DNA from: Moniliella sp. 'wahieum'
Taxonomy: Eukaryota; Basidiomycota; Moniliellomycetes; Moniliellales; Moniliellaceae
Assembly: GCA_003971905.1 (NCBI GenBank)
Contig: RSEE01000143.1
Location: 62,001 to 126,000 of the forward strand
DNA: 64,000 nucleotides
Direction of reading: 5' to 3'
The notes under the pieces were generated by a model that saw only the letters and a program-made list of their open reading frames with translations, was not told the DNA's origin and did no database searches. How positions within the stretch are numbered: the first letter of the stretch is position 1; each line of letters opens with the position of its first letter. This document shows positions 22,557-33,817 of the stretch, piece after piece. Position numbers and translations under genes: made by a program.

Positions 22557-23207
22557 ATGTAAGTGCCTCACTCTTGGTCTCACTCTTCGAAACGGAGGCG
22601 GGGCGCGATGCGTGGGGATGGGCATGACGGGATAGGCATCTTGTCCTTGTTTGTGTTCTTTCCCCCGCCCCCCGGCTGGATGGGACGCCTGCTCGGATGC
22701 GCCCCCCTCAAGAGGGACAGGAATGGTGGTGCTGATCCAGAACCCGTGTGATGCAGGGACTCGTACGACGCTGCTGAGGCGGCTGCGCTCAAAGCCCGCC
22801 GGACGTTCAAGAAATCCTACTACCGCGGGATTGAGCTGTCCAAGTTGCTCGATCTGAGCAACGAGGAGTTTATGGGCATTGTGCACGCCCGTGCTCGTCG
22901 TCGCTTCCAGCGTGGCCTGAAGCGTAAGCCCATGGGCCTCATCAAGAAGCTGCGCAAGGCGAAGCAGGAGGCCCCTCCCAACGAGAAGCCCGCGCTCGTC
23001 AAGACCCACCTTCGTAACATGATTGTCGTGCCTGAGATGATTGGCTCGGTCATTGGCATTTACACCGGCAAGGTGTTTGCCACGGTGGAGATCAAGCCCG
23101 AGATGGTGGCCCACTACCTTGGCGAGTTTGCTATGACCTACTTGCCCTCCGCCCACGGACGGCCTGGTCTCGGTGCCCAGGCAGGCCGGTTCATTCCTCT
23201 CAAGTAA
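22557..23207 (+). CDS. RPS15: 40S ribosomal protein uS19 (S15) with an intron inside the start codon
   Basis: Exons are 22557-22558 (AT) and 22757-23207, joined across a 198-bp GTAAGT...CAG intron so that AT|G forms the initiator and the protein begins [18 protein letters not shown]. The 150-residue product is the small-subunit head protein uS19. Family blocks are [73 protein letters not shown] and the C-terminal QAGRFIPLK. There is no alternative in-frame ATG upstream of these residues in the second exon until the internal Met in EEFMG, which would remove conserved sequence. The 3' exon has no frame break. Confidence 0.94.
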
Positions 23208-24223
23208 ATCCGAGTCGGAATGCCACCTCCTCCGCGTCCGCGCCTGCATCTGCATCTGCATCTGCATCGGCACCACCCCGTTGTTGAGCTGCTCAGCTCT
23301 ATGCGTCGCCACCCATGGGGGCTCGCACCCTCCAAGTCCAAAATTTTGGTCCTGTACCAAGCATGCAATACAGCCTTTAACCAGCATCTGATCTTTCTGA
23401 GTAAGGTAGGTAATGTATGCTCTGTCTCATCTCGGTACTCTATAGAGCGCCAGCGGGACGCTTTTGTCGGAAAGAGCGTCCAGCACCTTATTTTTCGCGG
23501 TATAGTTTCCTTCTGCCAGAGTGCTACAGCAGGGCCACGGGCCAGATGACCGAGTGGCGCGGGAAAAGAGGTCCAAAGGAAACGAATGCATTGACTTAAG
23601 CTAGGGCACGTGCGATAGACATGTGCGAATCGAAATCAATAGGTAGCGCATGTGGCAGGCACGCGGCACCGAAATCCCATCGACCGTTGAAAGTCCCGAA
23701 GGACCCAGTCAATCTGCCCTCCGTGCTTGGACTGAGCTCGCAAAGAAAGGACGAGTCAGGTCAAATCGGAGGGGCGTGGAGTTCTATGGCACTGCACTAG
23801 GCGGGAAGGCACAAGTGGGGAAGAGGGACGCGTAAGAGCAAGGCCGGAATAGGGCGAGCGGAGGCGACGCGGCCGCTCGGAAGGCGCAAGCAGGGGTGGC
23901 TGGTGGACGCTTGGATGGATAGAGGGCGGATGGTGGTGGGTTTGGGGGGCCCCAAGCTGGGGCAAGCAAAGAGGTGGCCGAACAACCGACCAGTCGGAAG
24001 GGGCGGAACAGGGCGGAATGGAGCGGAATGGGGGCCGGGTGCCCATTACAAATGGGTTGGAGGCAGAGGAGACTGGCGCCATGCGGCGGCGCGGGATGCT
24101 GGCCGCGTCGAGTCGAGGCTCGTCGCCGCCGTTGTCTGCTCGCTCGCTCCACCCGACCATCCCATCTACCCACCCGCCTGTACCACCGCCATCCCCGGGG
24201 ACGAGTTGGTCACCCCCTCAATC
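23208..24223. other. Intergenic region
   Basis: About 1 kb without a supported gene. A CATCTGCATCTGCATCTGCATC tract lies at 23246-23270. GCGGAACAGGGCGGAATGGAGCGGAATGG repeats at about 24002-24030. It presumably contains the 3' end of uS19 and the NUO-21 promoter. Confidence 0.5.
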
Positions 24224-25016
24224 ATGTGTGCGTGCTGCCCCTGCGCTTCTTGCTCGTGCTGATCCGGCTGACCTCTTGTCCAGCGTCCGAATCACCCGCC
24301 CCCCCGCCGCACGCCCGAGTCGGTCATCAACCCCAAAAACGACACGCCCTTTCCGGCCAAGTTCCCCGTTATTGACAAGGACCCTCACTTCAACCGTGTC
24401 ATCAAGTTCTTCCGTGCCTCCGACTATGCCATGTGGGGGGGGCTCACTGCGCTCGTCCCGGGCCTTTTGACGTTTATGGGTATGTTTCTGATCGACCACT
24501 TGCTGCTGCGCAGTTGCCACGCTACGTCCTCGCCTTGTCCTGATCCCTCTTCCGCTTTTTTTCAGAGTACATTGACCCCACCCACGGTGGAACGGGACGA
24601 CGGTCGATCATCCGCATTGGCTGGTACGGTGGCGCTGCGATGGGTTTCTGCTGCGCGTACCAACGGAGCAGCTGTATGTATTCTTCCTCCCTGTTCCGAA
24701 AGACGTTGAGTGCTGTGGTGGAAGCTGACGGAAACTGACCCCCCTCCCTCCCCCTGACTGTGACTGAACACCAGACCGTTTCTTTGGCTGGACAGAGAAT
24801 GTGCGCGAAGTGGCCATGGCAAAGAAGGAGTGGGCAGATGCCAAGTTGCCTGGCGGGAAAAAGCCATGGGGCTACCGGGAGACAATGTTGTCGCCGTGGC
24901 TTCAAGGTGTAGCGTTCCGCAACTCGGTGTACATGGCCACATCGCTCAGTTTGTTCCCCATGTTCAACTTTACGAACCACCCCTACCACTTTGCCGATGA
25001 AGGGTTGGAGGGCTAA
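24224..25016 (+). CDS. nuo-21: NADH:ubiquinone oxidoreductase 21 kDa subunit (complex I)
   Basis: Exons are 24224-24227, 24284-24479, 24566-24673 and 24775-25016. The first exon is only ATG plus one base. This is an accessory subunit of mitochondrial complex I found in fungi. Recognisable blocks are PESVINPKNDTPFPAKFPVI, DPHFNRVIKFFRASDYAMWG, a hydrophobic segment, EYIDPTHGGTGRRSIIRIGW, FFGWTENVREVAMAKKEWAD and FNFTNHPYHFADEGLEG at the C-terminus. Introns 2 and 3 restore E and Y codons exactly. After splicing, the N-terminus reads MSSESPAP and then needs one fewer C in the C7 run at about 24299-24305 to continue into RRTPESVINPK, so a homopolymer overcall is likely. Complex I presence excludes Saccharomyces-type yeasts. 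Confidence 0.88.
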
Positions 25017-25915
25017 GTTGGGTGCGGGCCACCCCAGCACGCCACAACGGACGACAGCGAGGCCTAACGCATACCATCCCGTCTGTCCCCTCTCGATTGT
25101 GCGGTACCCAGACGTGCTCTTATTTTGCTGCGCGAAGGCCGAGCGGATCTGGCTCTCGCTGCGCCGGAAGACGTGCGCTGCTGCCCTTTGTCCTGATTTT
25201 GTCCGCCCTATCACCAAACGCCTTGACCCATGCGGATTGTTGATGCGATAGCCAGGCGACGCAGGCGATGAAGAAAGCGGGGGGAGGGCCACACGTGGGT
25301 GTGGGTGGGCAGCTCTGAATCGGATGCAGTTTGAGCACACAACCGCAGGTCTTGCTGCTGCATCGCTACAAAATAAAATACAGAAGACTGAAAGATTGAA
25401 TGGATCCACTGCAACATTGAAACTGCCCTGCCCACACCGGCACGGTGCGAGCACCCATGCAGGCCACCGGGCCACACTGGCGCCGCGCGGCTCGCTCCCA
25501 AGCCACAGCCGGCCGCAACCAGCACGCGGCGAGTGTGGGGGTCAAGTGCCGTCATCCATTGCATCATTAACACATGTCACAGGTCAGCATGTCCGTTGTC
25601 AGTTCCCAGCCCCAGCACGCACTAGCTCGCACTAGCTCCCCCACGCTCCCCCACATGCTCGCCTCCACTCGGCCCACGCATCACCCTCGCCATTACGACT
25701 GCCATCACCATCGCCATAACCATAACCACCGTCATCACCAACACCATTTTCCATCCATCCCCACCTCCCTCCTCATCTCCATCTCCATCCCCACCGCCAC
25801 CCCCTGGAAGCTGGAAACGTAACGCTGGACGGTGCCCCGTTGACCGCTTCTCCTCGCCTCGCCTGCCATCTCCGCTGGCTCTGCACTCGGCCTGCCCGCC
25901 CTCGTTTGGCCTCCG
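25017..25915. promoter_or_regulatory. Spacer upstream of the histidine kinase gene
   Basis: About 900 bp with no supported gene. The last 220 bp are strongly C-rich with CATCACCATCGCCATAACC-type repeats (25690-25760), a likely promoter or 5' UTR of the downstream gene. Confidence 0.4.
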
Positions 25916-28900
25916 ATGGCGTCCGTGTCTGTGCCGCCTGCCACACCCACACCCACTCCGGCGCTGCCCGGCCTCGACGCATCCGTCGCCAACGCATTTA
26001 TCGACCATCTCGTCCATCTCACCACCTCCCTTACCCGCTCCTCGCCCCCCCCCAACCGCCTGCCGCTCATAACCATGAGCATGACCAGGACCATGACCAG
26101 GACCATGACCAGGACCATGACTCCAATCCCCCTCCCGCCATCCTCACCCTCATCACCCCCGCCTCCCCCGAGCTGCCCCTCACATTGGATACATCCCCGC
26201 CACCCTTTGCCACATCCCTGTTGACCGGCGACGCCCGCACCGCCCGCATCGAGACAGCCATCCGCGACCTCCACCACCGTCTCATCGCCTCCGAACGAGG
26301 TCACACGTCCCATCTCCCTTCCTCCCATCGGCGCCGCCACGCTCCCCTTCCCTTCGAGCCCGCACCTCCCACAGTGCAGGGCCGCCAACGCTTCCTCCGT
26401 CCTCTCCTTCCGCCCTCTCGTCCCATGCTGCCCCTCTGCCTCGATCTACCCCACCGGCTACCATGACTGCTCCTTCTCCAGCGGACGCTGCTAGTTCTAT
26501 CTTGCCCAGCTCGGCCATGCGCTGCAAGTCGTGCGGCCGCCGGATGTCAACGGCATTTCCTTACACGGTCTCACGCGCACCCCCTCAGAGCGAAGAATTC
26601 CTCTTTCTTACCCTCTCGCCATGGGCCCAGATGGGACCCCCTGTTGTTAGCCGGTGGCGTCCGGCGACGGAAGAAGCGTACCCGTTCCAGCGCCACGCAT
26701 GATGGCGACTCGGAACGTCCCCCCGCTCGTAGTGGCAGTGGTGTCGGCGATGAGGTTGGCTCGCATGAATATGAGTGGGAATATGGGCTCCCTCGCCCCA
26801 CTTCGTCCCATTCGGCCAGCCAATCTCATTCATCTGCGATGCGACGGAAAAACTTGTCGGATGGTTGGTCTGGTCTTCGCTCCTCCACCCTCAACCCCAG
26901 TGTTACTGGCTTGCACCGCACCACTACGCCAAGTTCGATTCAGACACGGGTTGGTATCGAGGTCCCTGACGAACTCTCGGAGACAGGCTCGCGCTCCTCC
27001 TTTGTCAACTCGGATGAGGACAGTGATGCAGTTGCCGATCCCATTGAGGCGTTCGGCGTTTGAGCGCTATTCGGACGAGTCGGGACTGTCGGCGCAGGAG
27101 GAACTGCGACTGCTCAAGGCGCAAGTGCAGGATATTGCTCGTGTATGCAAGGTAGGTAACCCTCTTTCCCGTCCTCCGTCCGAAACAAGATTTGAGTTGC
27201 TGACGTTGTATTCACTAGGCCGTTGCGTTTGGGGACCTGTCCCAACACATTACCATCCCCGTTCAAGGCCATGTCATGGTCGAGCTCAAAGATATCATTA
27301 ACCAGATGGTCGACACACTCTCCGAGTTCACCAAGGACGTGATCCGGGTATCGCTTGAAGTGGGTACGGAGGGCAAGCTGGGTGGTCAAGTTCAGACCCA
27401 GGGCGTGCAAGGCCGCTGGAAAGAACTGAAAGAGGTGGTAAACAAGTTGGCCATGAATCTCACTGAGCAAGTGCGGGGTGTTGCGACTGTAACCAAGGCA
27501 GTGGCTCGAGGTGACTTGTCTGAGAAAATTCACGTTGAGGCGGACGGAGAGATCCTCGAGCTCAAAGTCACCATCAACGTTATGGTCGAGCAACTGCGCC
27601 ACTTTGCCAACGAAGTCACTCGCGTTTCACGCGAGGTGGGTGTACGCGGCCAGCTGGGAAGCCAAGCCGTGGTCCCGGGTGTCAAAGGTGTTGGAAGAGC
27701 TTGACGGTGAACGTGAACCGAATGTGTTACAACTTGACCGAACAAGTCCGGTCCATCGGCATGGTCACTACTGCCGTCGCCAATGGCGACCTGACGCGTT
27801 TCATTGACATTGAAGCCGAGGGAGATGTTGACGCTGAAGGATACAGTCAACTCTATGGTTGCCCAGCTACGCATCTTTGCATCCGAGGTGGTGCGCATGT
27901 CGATGGAAGTCGGAACGTACGGGAAACTCGGGGGCCAAGCACTCGTACCCAATGCTGAGGGAACCTGGAAAGATCTCACGCAGAGCGTCAACAAGATGGC
28001 GGACAACCTGACGTCCCAAGTGCGGGAAATCGCTCGCGTGACCAAGTGCGTGGCCGAGGGCGTTTTGACCGATACATCAACGTTGACGCCAAGGGGGAAA
28101 TCCTTGACCTTAAACTGACTGTCAACAATATGGTGCGTCAACTCAACACCCGTCGGATGAGATCATCCGCGTCTCGGTAGAGGTGGGTACGGAGGGACAA
28201 CTCGGTGGCCAGGCGCACATCATGGGCGCAAAGGGCCAATGGCAAGTCCTTTCGGATGCTGTCAACGTCATGGCATTCAATCTCACAACGCAGGTGCGGT
28301 CCATTGCCGAAGTCACCACCGCGGTCGCTAGGGGTACCTGAGCAAGACAATCTCGGTCGATGTCCGCGGGGGAGATCCGAGACCTAAAACTTACTGTCAA
28401 CGCCATGGTCAAGTTCTTGCGCACCTTTTCGACCGAGGTGATTCGGGTCGCTCGGGAGGTGGGCACAGAGGGCCGTTTGGGTGGCTATGCCACGGTTTCT
28501 GGTGTGGGGGGCACATGGAAGGACCTGACCGAGTCCGTCAACACCATGGCCGGCAACCTGACCCTGCAGGTACGCACCATTGCGCATGCTACGACGGCGG
28601 TGGCGCGTGGCGACCTTTCGCAAAAGTCACCATCTCGGTATCGGGTGAGATGTTAGTAGATTTGGTTAATACGATCAACAACATGATCGATCAACTCTCC
28701 TTTTTTGCATCAGAAGTCACTCGTTCGCACGGGAAGTGGGCACCGAGGGACGCCTGGGCGGACGTGCACAAAAGAAGGATGCCAAGGGCAAGTGGGCGGA
28801 GATTACGGACAATGTAAACCAAATGGCGTCCAACTTGACGTCGCAAGTGCGTGCGTTTGCCCAGATCACAGCCGCTGCGACCGACGGGGACTTCTCTCGC

Positions 28901-31022
28901 TTTGTCACTGTCGAGGCATCGGGGAAATGGATTCTCTCAAGACAAGATAAACCAGATGGTCTTTGGTCTGCGCGACTCGATTCAAAAGAACCGCCGCTCG
29001 AGAAGCCGCCGAATTGGCCAATCGTTCCAAGTCCGATTCCTTGCCAATATGTCCCATGAGATCCGCACCCCGATGAACGGCATCATTGGCATGACCGCCT
29101 TGACACTGGAGACTGAATTGAGTCGCAGCCAAAGGAAAATTTGTTGACCGTTCGAGTTTGGCTGGCAACTTGCTGGCCATCATTGACGACATCTCGACAT
29201 TTCGAAGATTGAGGCTGGTGAATGACGGTGGATGAGGTTCCATTCTCGTTGCGGGGCATTGTGTCACCATCCTCAAGACCTTATCGGTACGTGCGACGCA
29301 GAAGAAACTCAACCTCCTCTACGAGGTGAGCCCCGACTGCCCTGATGCGCTTATTGGGGATGCGCTTCGCCTCAAACAGATCATCACCAACTTGATTGGC
29401 AATGCGGTCAAGTTTACCGAAGCCGGCGGGCACGTTTCGCTCAAGTGCCGTTTGACAGAAGTGGTGACGAAAATGAGTTCAAGCTCGAGTTTTGTGCTTC
29501 CGACTCGGGCATTGGCATCAAGTCGGAGAAGTTGGACTTGATCTTTGACACCTTTTGCCAGGCCGATGGTTCTACCACGCGCAAGTACGGTGGCACCGGT
29601 TAGGACTCAGTATTTCCCGTCGCTTGCCAACTTGATGGGGGGCGACTTGTGGGTCGAATCGCAGTACGGCCATGGGTCTGACTTTTCTTCTTTACCATGG
29701 TGGTTAAGCTTGATCGCCAACTGCTCTCTCCCGCTGTGCTGGCCAAGAAAGTCGAGCCGTACCGCGGTCGACACGTCCTTTTCCTTGATATGCTACACGA
29801 TACCACCGGCTTGATACCATGCTGCTCGACTTGGGCTTCAAAGCGACCACATGTCATTCCGTAGAGGAGGCTGCCAAGTTGGTCCATGCTGAACCTCAGC
29901 CTCGCCGTCGCAGCGGCCCAGCAGCGGGGGCTGACCGAAATCCTCAAGTGCTTCTGGTCTTTCCAAGATTCAGACCCAACCGGACGGCGCTGGCTTTTCG
30001 CACGGCGCGTACCACCCCATTACGATCCCCAGTCCGCATATTCGTCTACTCTTGATGCCCTCCTGGGTACGACGTGTCAGACTATGGCGCGATGGACCCA
30101 TGGCAGCTGTCTGGCGCTCATCCTACCGGGCCAGCGCGGTGTTAGATTCCCCCGCTTCGCCCACACTCTACTTCTAACTCTATCACCTATCCCCACGCCT
30201 ACCCTTACCTCACCCACGAGTCCCAGCACGGTCCCCCTTCTACCACCCGATGGACCCTCGAAGCCCGTGGGTCGTCGCCGACGGACGCTTACGCGCAAAA
30301 AGACGGAGGAGTATCCCCATATCGACGCCATCCTCGTGATTCGGTCGCGGCAGTGGAAGCGGTGAGAGAGGTGGAATCCTTGCGCTACATTCGATCAACC
30401 TGATTATTCCGCAGAAGAGCAACGTAACATGACCCTGCTCTGGACCGGGGGGTAGTTTCATGTACGACGAAACCAATGACCGCGAGTGGATTTGTACAAT
30501 GCGTTGTACCTTCGCTCGAATCGTCGGCCATGGTGCGGTCGACGAAGGCGGGTCAGAGGCCCCTATGACATTTTGCTCGCCGAGGACAACGAGGTCAACC
30601 AAAATTGGCGTGCAAGATGCTAGAGAACAAAGGACATCGTATCGAGGTGGTCCAATGGTGCCCAAGCCGTTCTTTCCGTCAAGGGAGCAAACCGTACGAT
30701 GTGATCTTGATGGACGTTTCGATGCCGGTCATGGGTGGGATTGATGCTACGGTGGCCATCCGTTCGTGGGAAGCAAAGATGGACCGAGAACCAGTCCCCA
30801 TCGTCTTAACCGCCCATGCCGTTAGGCGGACAAGGGTACGTATATATCTCTACCTTCCTTGCAGCTGGCCGTCTTGCTCCCTTTTGTACCTGGTACTAAC
30901 CTACTCCCCTCCTGACCCGAACCTCTCAAAGAAAAAGTCTGGAAGCCGGCATGAACGGGTACGTGTCCAAGCCAATTCGACGCAACGAGCTCATGACCAC
31001 CCTGCGCAATTGCTCGCCATAA
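25916..31022 (+). CDS. NIK1: Group III hybrid histidine kinase (Nik1/Os-1/Hik1 type) with tandem HAMP repeats
   Basis: This is a cytosolic osmosensing kinase acting upstream of the HOG MAPK cascade and the usual target of phenylpyrrole/dicarboximide fungicides. The N-terminal 300 residues are low-complexity, with a His-Asp repeat near 26060-26120 and Ser-rich sequence. From 27219 come seven HAMP-type repeats with a roughly 92-residue period, each with (R/N/D)GDLS and REVGTEGxLGG-like cores. Next are the H-box [20 protein letters not shown] (29040), N-box [14 protein letters not shown] (29380), G boxes [14 protein letters not shown] and GGTG, a degenerate receiver (HVLFLDM), and the true receiver with [23 protein letters not shown] and [10 protein letters not shown]. 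An intron lies at 27152-27218 and another at about 30836-30931. At least 12 single-base frame breaks interrupt it; all catalytic residues survive, so error is likelier than decay. Confidence 0.9.
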
Positions 31023-31784
31023 ACCCACCGTGGCTTCCCGAACTTTACGCTCGCGCGGGACCGGGAGCGCTGGCGAGGGAAGCACAGGCCCTCGTTCCAT
31101 CTCCACCGTCTGTCTGAAGCCTTATCATCCAAGCTGTTTCGGACGCGGTAGCCATGGCTGCTGCCACCTCCATCTCTTCAAACCGTCCGCGTTGTAGCCG
31201 CCAGGCGAACAGCATGAAAACTGTATTTTTCCCTCCGGGCGGATCAGATCAGTTCCCCCTCCCCCTACCGCTCCATGCATCGCCCTCGTCTTTCCGCCTG
31301 AGTGCAATTGTTGGGGATTGTGGGGATGTTGGGGATTGTTGGAGGATTGGTGAGCACTGCAAGGGGTTGTTGGAGGTTGGTGGGATTACTTGGTTCCAGC
31401 AGATCCGCGTCGCTATCCACCCTTTTTTTTGTGTTATGCCACCGCCTTCTTCTGGCGTGGGCGTTTGATGTCGTGTGCCCTGAGTCTTGATCGCTTGATG
31501 CCTTGATTTCACTTCCCTAGCCCGTCCGGCGCGCCTGGAGTCATCGATGTTATCGCCGTCCAGATGGGCTCATCCGCGAAGCGGACGTTGCCTGTCTAAT
31601 ACTGTACCTGGCACCCACTACGTACGCACCTACATGGTGGTGTCCACATGTCCCCATGGCCCCCTGGCCCCAACCACCTCGGCCTGGACTTGCTTGCATT
31701 GCACGCTCCCCGAATGCGTGATACATCATGTGCTGATCAGGAGTGACTGGATGTTTTCCTTCTGCATCTCCTACTGTTCTATCC

Positions 31785-31935
31785 TCTTTTCTGTTTTCTC
31801 CTCTCTTCAGTTCTCCTATATTCAGTTCTCATCTTCTGTTCTCTCTTTCCCCTCCCTCCCCTCTCCTCTCCTCTCCTTTTCTCTTCTCCTCGTTGCTGTT
31901 TGTTTGTTTTGCTTCGCTTCGCTTCGGTACCACCT
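31785..31935. repeat. Polypyrimidine tract
   Basis: About 150 bp almost entirely C and T on the plus strand (CTCTCCTCTCC-type units), ending in GCTTCGCTTCGCTTCGG. Confidence 0.85.
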
Positions 31936-32238
31936 GCCACAGCCGTCTAGCCCAACGCGACACCTTCCTGTCTCACCCATCCCTACCACTACCACTGGAT
32001 GCCCCTATCATTGGGCTGGACAGGGCTGGCTTTTTTCCCTCTCCGTGTACTAGCCTACCTTGCCTTCTCTCTGCTTTGCGTTGTACAAGTGGACGATCCT
32101 GCCCGCTGGCGCTCATATCCCTGATGCACTAATGCTGGATGGCTGATGTCGAAGACTTTCGATGCCTCGGGACTGCATGCCTGTACTTGTACCCTTTGGT
32201 TGTTCGAACTACCGCAGCTGGGCGGAATTGCAGGCTAC

Positions 32239-32362
32239 GATGGGATGTCATGGGATGGGAGTCATGGGATGGGATGTCATGGGAGGATGGGATGGGATGT
32301 CATGGGATGGGATGGGATGGGATGGGATGGGATGGGATGGATGGGATGGGATGGGGTGGGAC
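32239..32362. repeat. (GGGAT)n minisatellite
   Basis: Tandem GGGAT/GGGATGTCAT units, with a perfect core of about eight copies at 32303-32345 and interspersed TGTCAT variants before it. Confidence 0.95.
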
Positions 32363-32609
32363 GCGCGACGTGAGACCCTGGTGAATGGGGAATCGCGACT
32401 GGGTAGAACCTGGTACGGGGGATCTGCTACCAATACTTCCCCTGGGACGGGAGTGAAGAAAGGACTCGGAGGTGTTGAGGCAGGGATAGAGGAACAAAAC
32501 CAAAGACAACAATAATCTGAAAAAAAGGAACAGGAGCCTACCTTTATCACGTCCGCGGTCCAAAATTAGCAAAGAGGAGTGAGCTAGTGAGAAGTGAGAA
32601 CTGAGAGTG

Positions 32610-32760
32610 CAACCGTGCTCACGCTGAGTTCGTCAACGCACTGCCGATCAGGCCTGCTCTCAGGTGGCTTCTCATTGAGAGAGCCACTGGCGCTCACGCT
32701 TGGTTAGTCAATGTACTGCCGAGCAGGTCTGTGCGCTGGTGCTTCCCACTGAGAGAGTCT
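32610..32760 (-). repeat. Degenerate minisatellite, right copy (inverted relative to 9.23-9.43 kb)
   Basis: Read on the minus strand this carries the same elements as the left copy in the same order: AAGCACCAG, CAGACC, GCTCGGCAG, TACATTGACTAAC, AAGCGTGAGCGCCAGTGG. Two partial units are present. It starts about 10 bases past a possible splice donor at the end of the MSH6 5' fragment. Confidence 0.85.
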
Positions 32761-32771
32761 CTTGGGCTCAC

Positions 32772-33817
32772 CTCGCGTCACCAAGGCGCCGTCTTTATTA
32801 AGCCCCTTACCAGCAAGCATGCCACGCGCCACAGCCGTCTCACATTGGTCCACGCGCCCCACCTTGTATCCGAGGCGCGAGGAACTTGGCTGCAAACAAG
32901 TCAAATGAGCTTTCCGGGACGCCGACCGTCTTCATTTTACGCGGTCGGTCAGCTTGAGATCAAATTCGCGATGGCCAATGACTGCGTCCTCCTCGTACAG
33001 TTCGTAAAACTTGCTCTTCTGGAAGAAGAGCACGGTGTCGTAATGGTCCTGCTTGATGCGCCAGAATTGCATTTCAAATGGAGAGAAGTCATCCCATGCC
33101 GAGGGCGGAATGTAGAGCGTACGCGGATCGTAATCAGGATCGTCCGGATGACGCCCATCTTTGTCGCGAAACCTCAACGAGGAACGAAAAGGGTTGCTCG
33201 GCCCAAATCGGTGTGGGCAAAGGACGCGCCGCGGGGGTCTACTGATCGAGTTAGTGCAACGCATTCAGGCATTATAGTGGTGGTGAGGGGGAGGAGAGGT
33301 GACGACGCACCGAACGTGGTAGGGACGGGTGAGGAGCTGGGCGTTGGCTGGTGCCAGTGCTGGGCGGGGAGTGTTGGCAGGGGCAGGAGGGCGCAAACGG
33401 AGGGCGTAGGTTCCAGCCTCTCTTCATCCGATTCGTGATCGCTAATTACGACATTTGGGCGCTTGGAGACCTGGTACGAGGCAGTGGAGGGGCGCTTGAG
33501 ACGTTTCGGCAGCTAGTAAGCAAGTAATACATGTCCGAACCATCCATCTGGGACAGAGGGCAGGGACACACTGATTGGCCATCGGAAGAGAAGGCGGTGC
33601 GGATGAGACCAGGTCGGGGGGCGAGTGGGGGAGGTGAGGCGGGGAGAGGAGCCAGAGGTTGCGGAGAGGGGTGGGCGAATGGGGGGGCGGATGGGGCTCG
33701 GCCGCGCGGTGAATGCGGGGGGCGGCCGGACGACGGCATGGGCGCGACGGAAGCAGGCGTGGTGGGGACTGTGCCAAAGAAGCCCAAGAGCGACTGCTGC
33801 TGGCTTTTGGGCGGCAT
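32772..33817 (-). pseudogene. MSH6: 5' fragment of MSH6: PIP box, mismatch-binding domain, start of connector
   Basis: The fragment starts at 33817 with MPPKSQQQSLLGFFG, a PCNA-binding QxxLxxFF box at the extreme N-terminus as in Msh6. A Pro-rich linker follows, then the MutS domain I block [39 protein letters not shown], the Phe-x-Glu mismatch wedge in [63 protein letters not shown] and ALVTR. It then meets a GTGAGC donor-like site at 32771 and runs straight into minisatellite. Frame breaks lie at about 33450, 33200, 32930 and 32890. Domains II-V (roughly 700 residues) do not follow in this orientation. The missing 3' end may be partly represented at 9.8-10.3 kb on the opposite strand. Confidence 0.85.

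Larger units (their letters stand above)
31023..32609. other. Gene-poor stretch with pyrimidine tract and pentamer repeat
   Basis: About 1.6 kb with no recognisable gene. Direct TTGTTGGGGATTGTGGGGATGTTGG units lie at 31308-31380. A long C/T-rich stretch runs at 31785-31935, and a GGGAT array at 32239-32362. Reading frames here translate to low-complexity sequence. Confidence 0.6.

Noticed and set aside
31545-32130. Possible small secreted or membrane protein in the C/T-rich stretch
   Set aside because: Hydrophobic runs come only from TTC/CTC repeats; no start context or family match.
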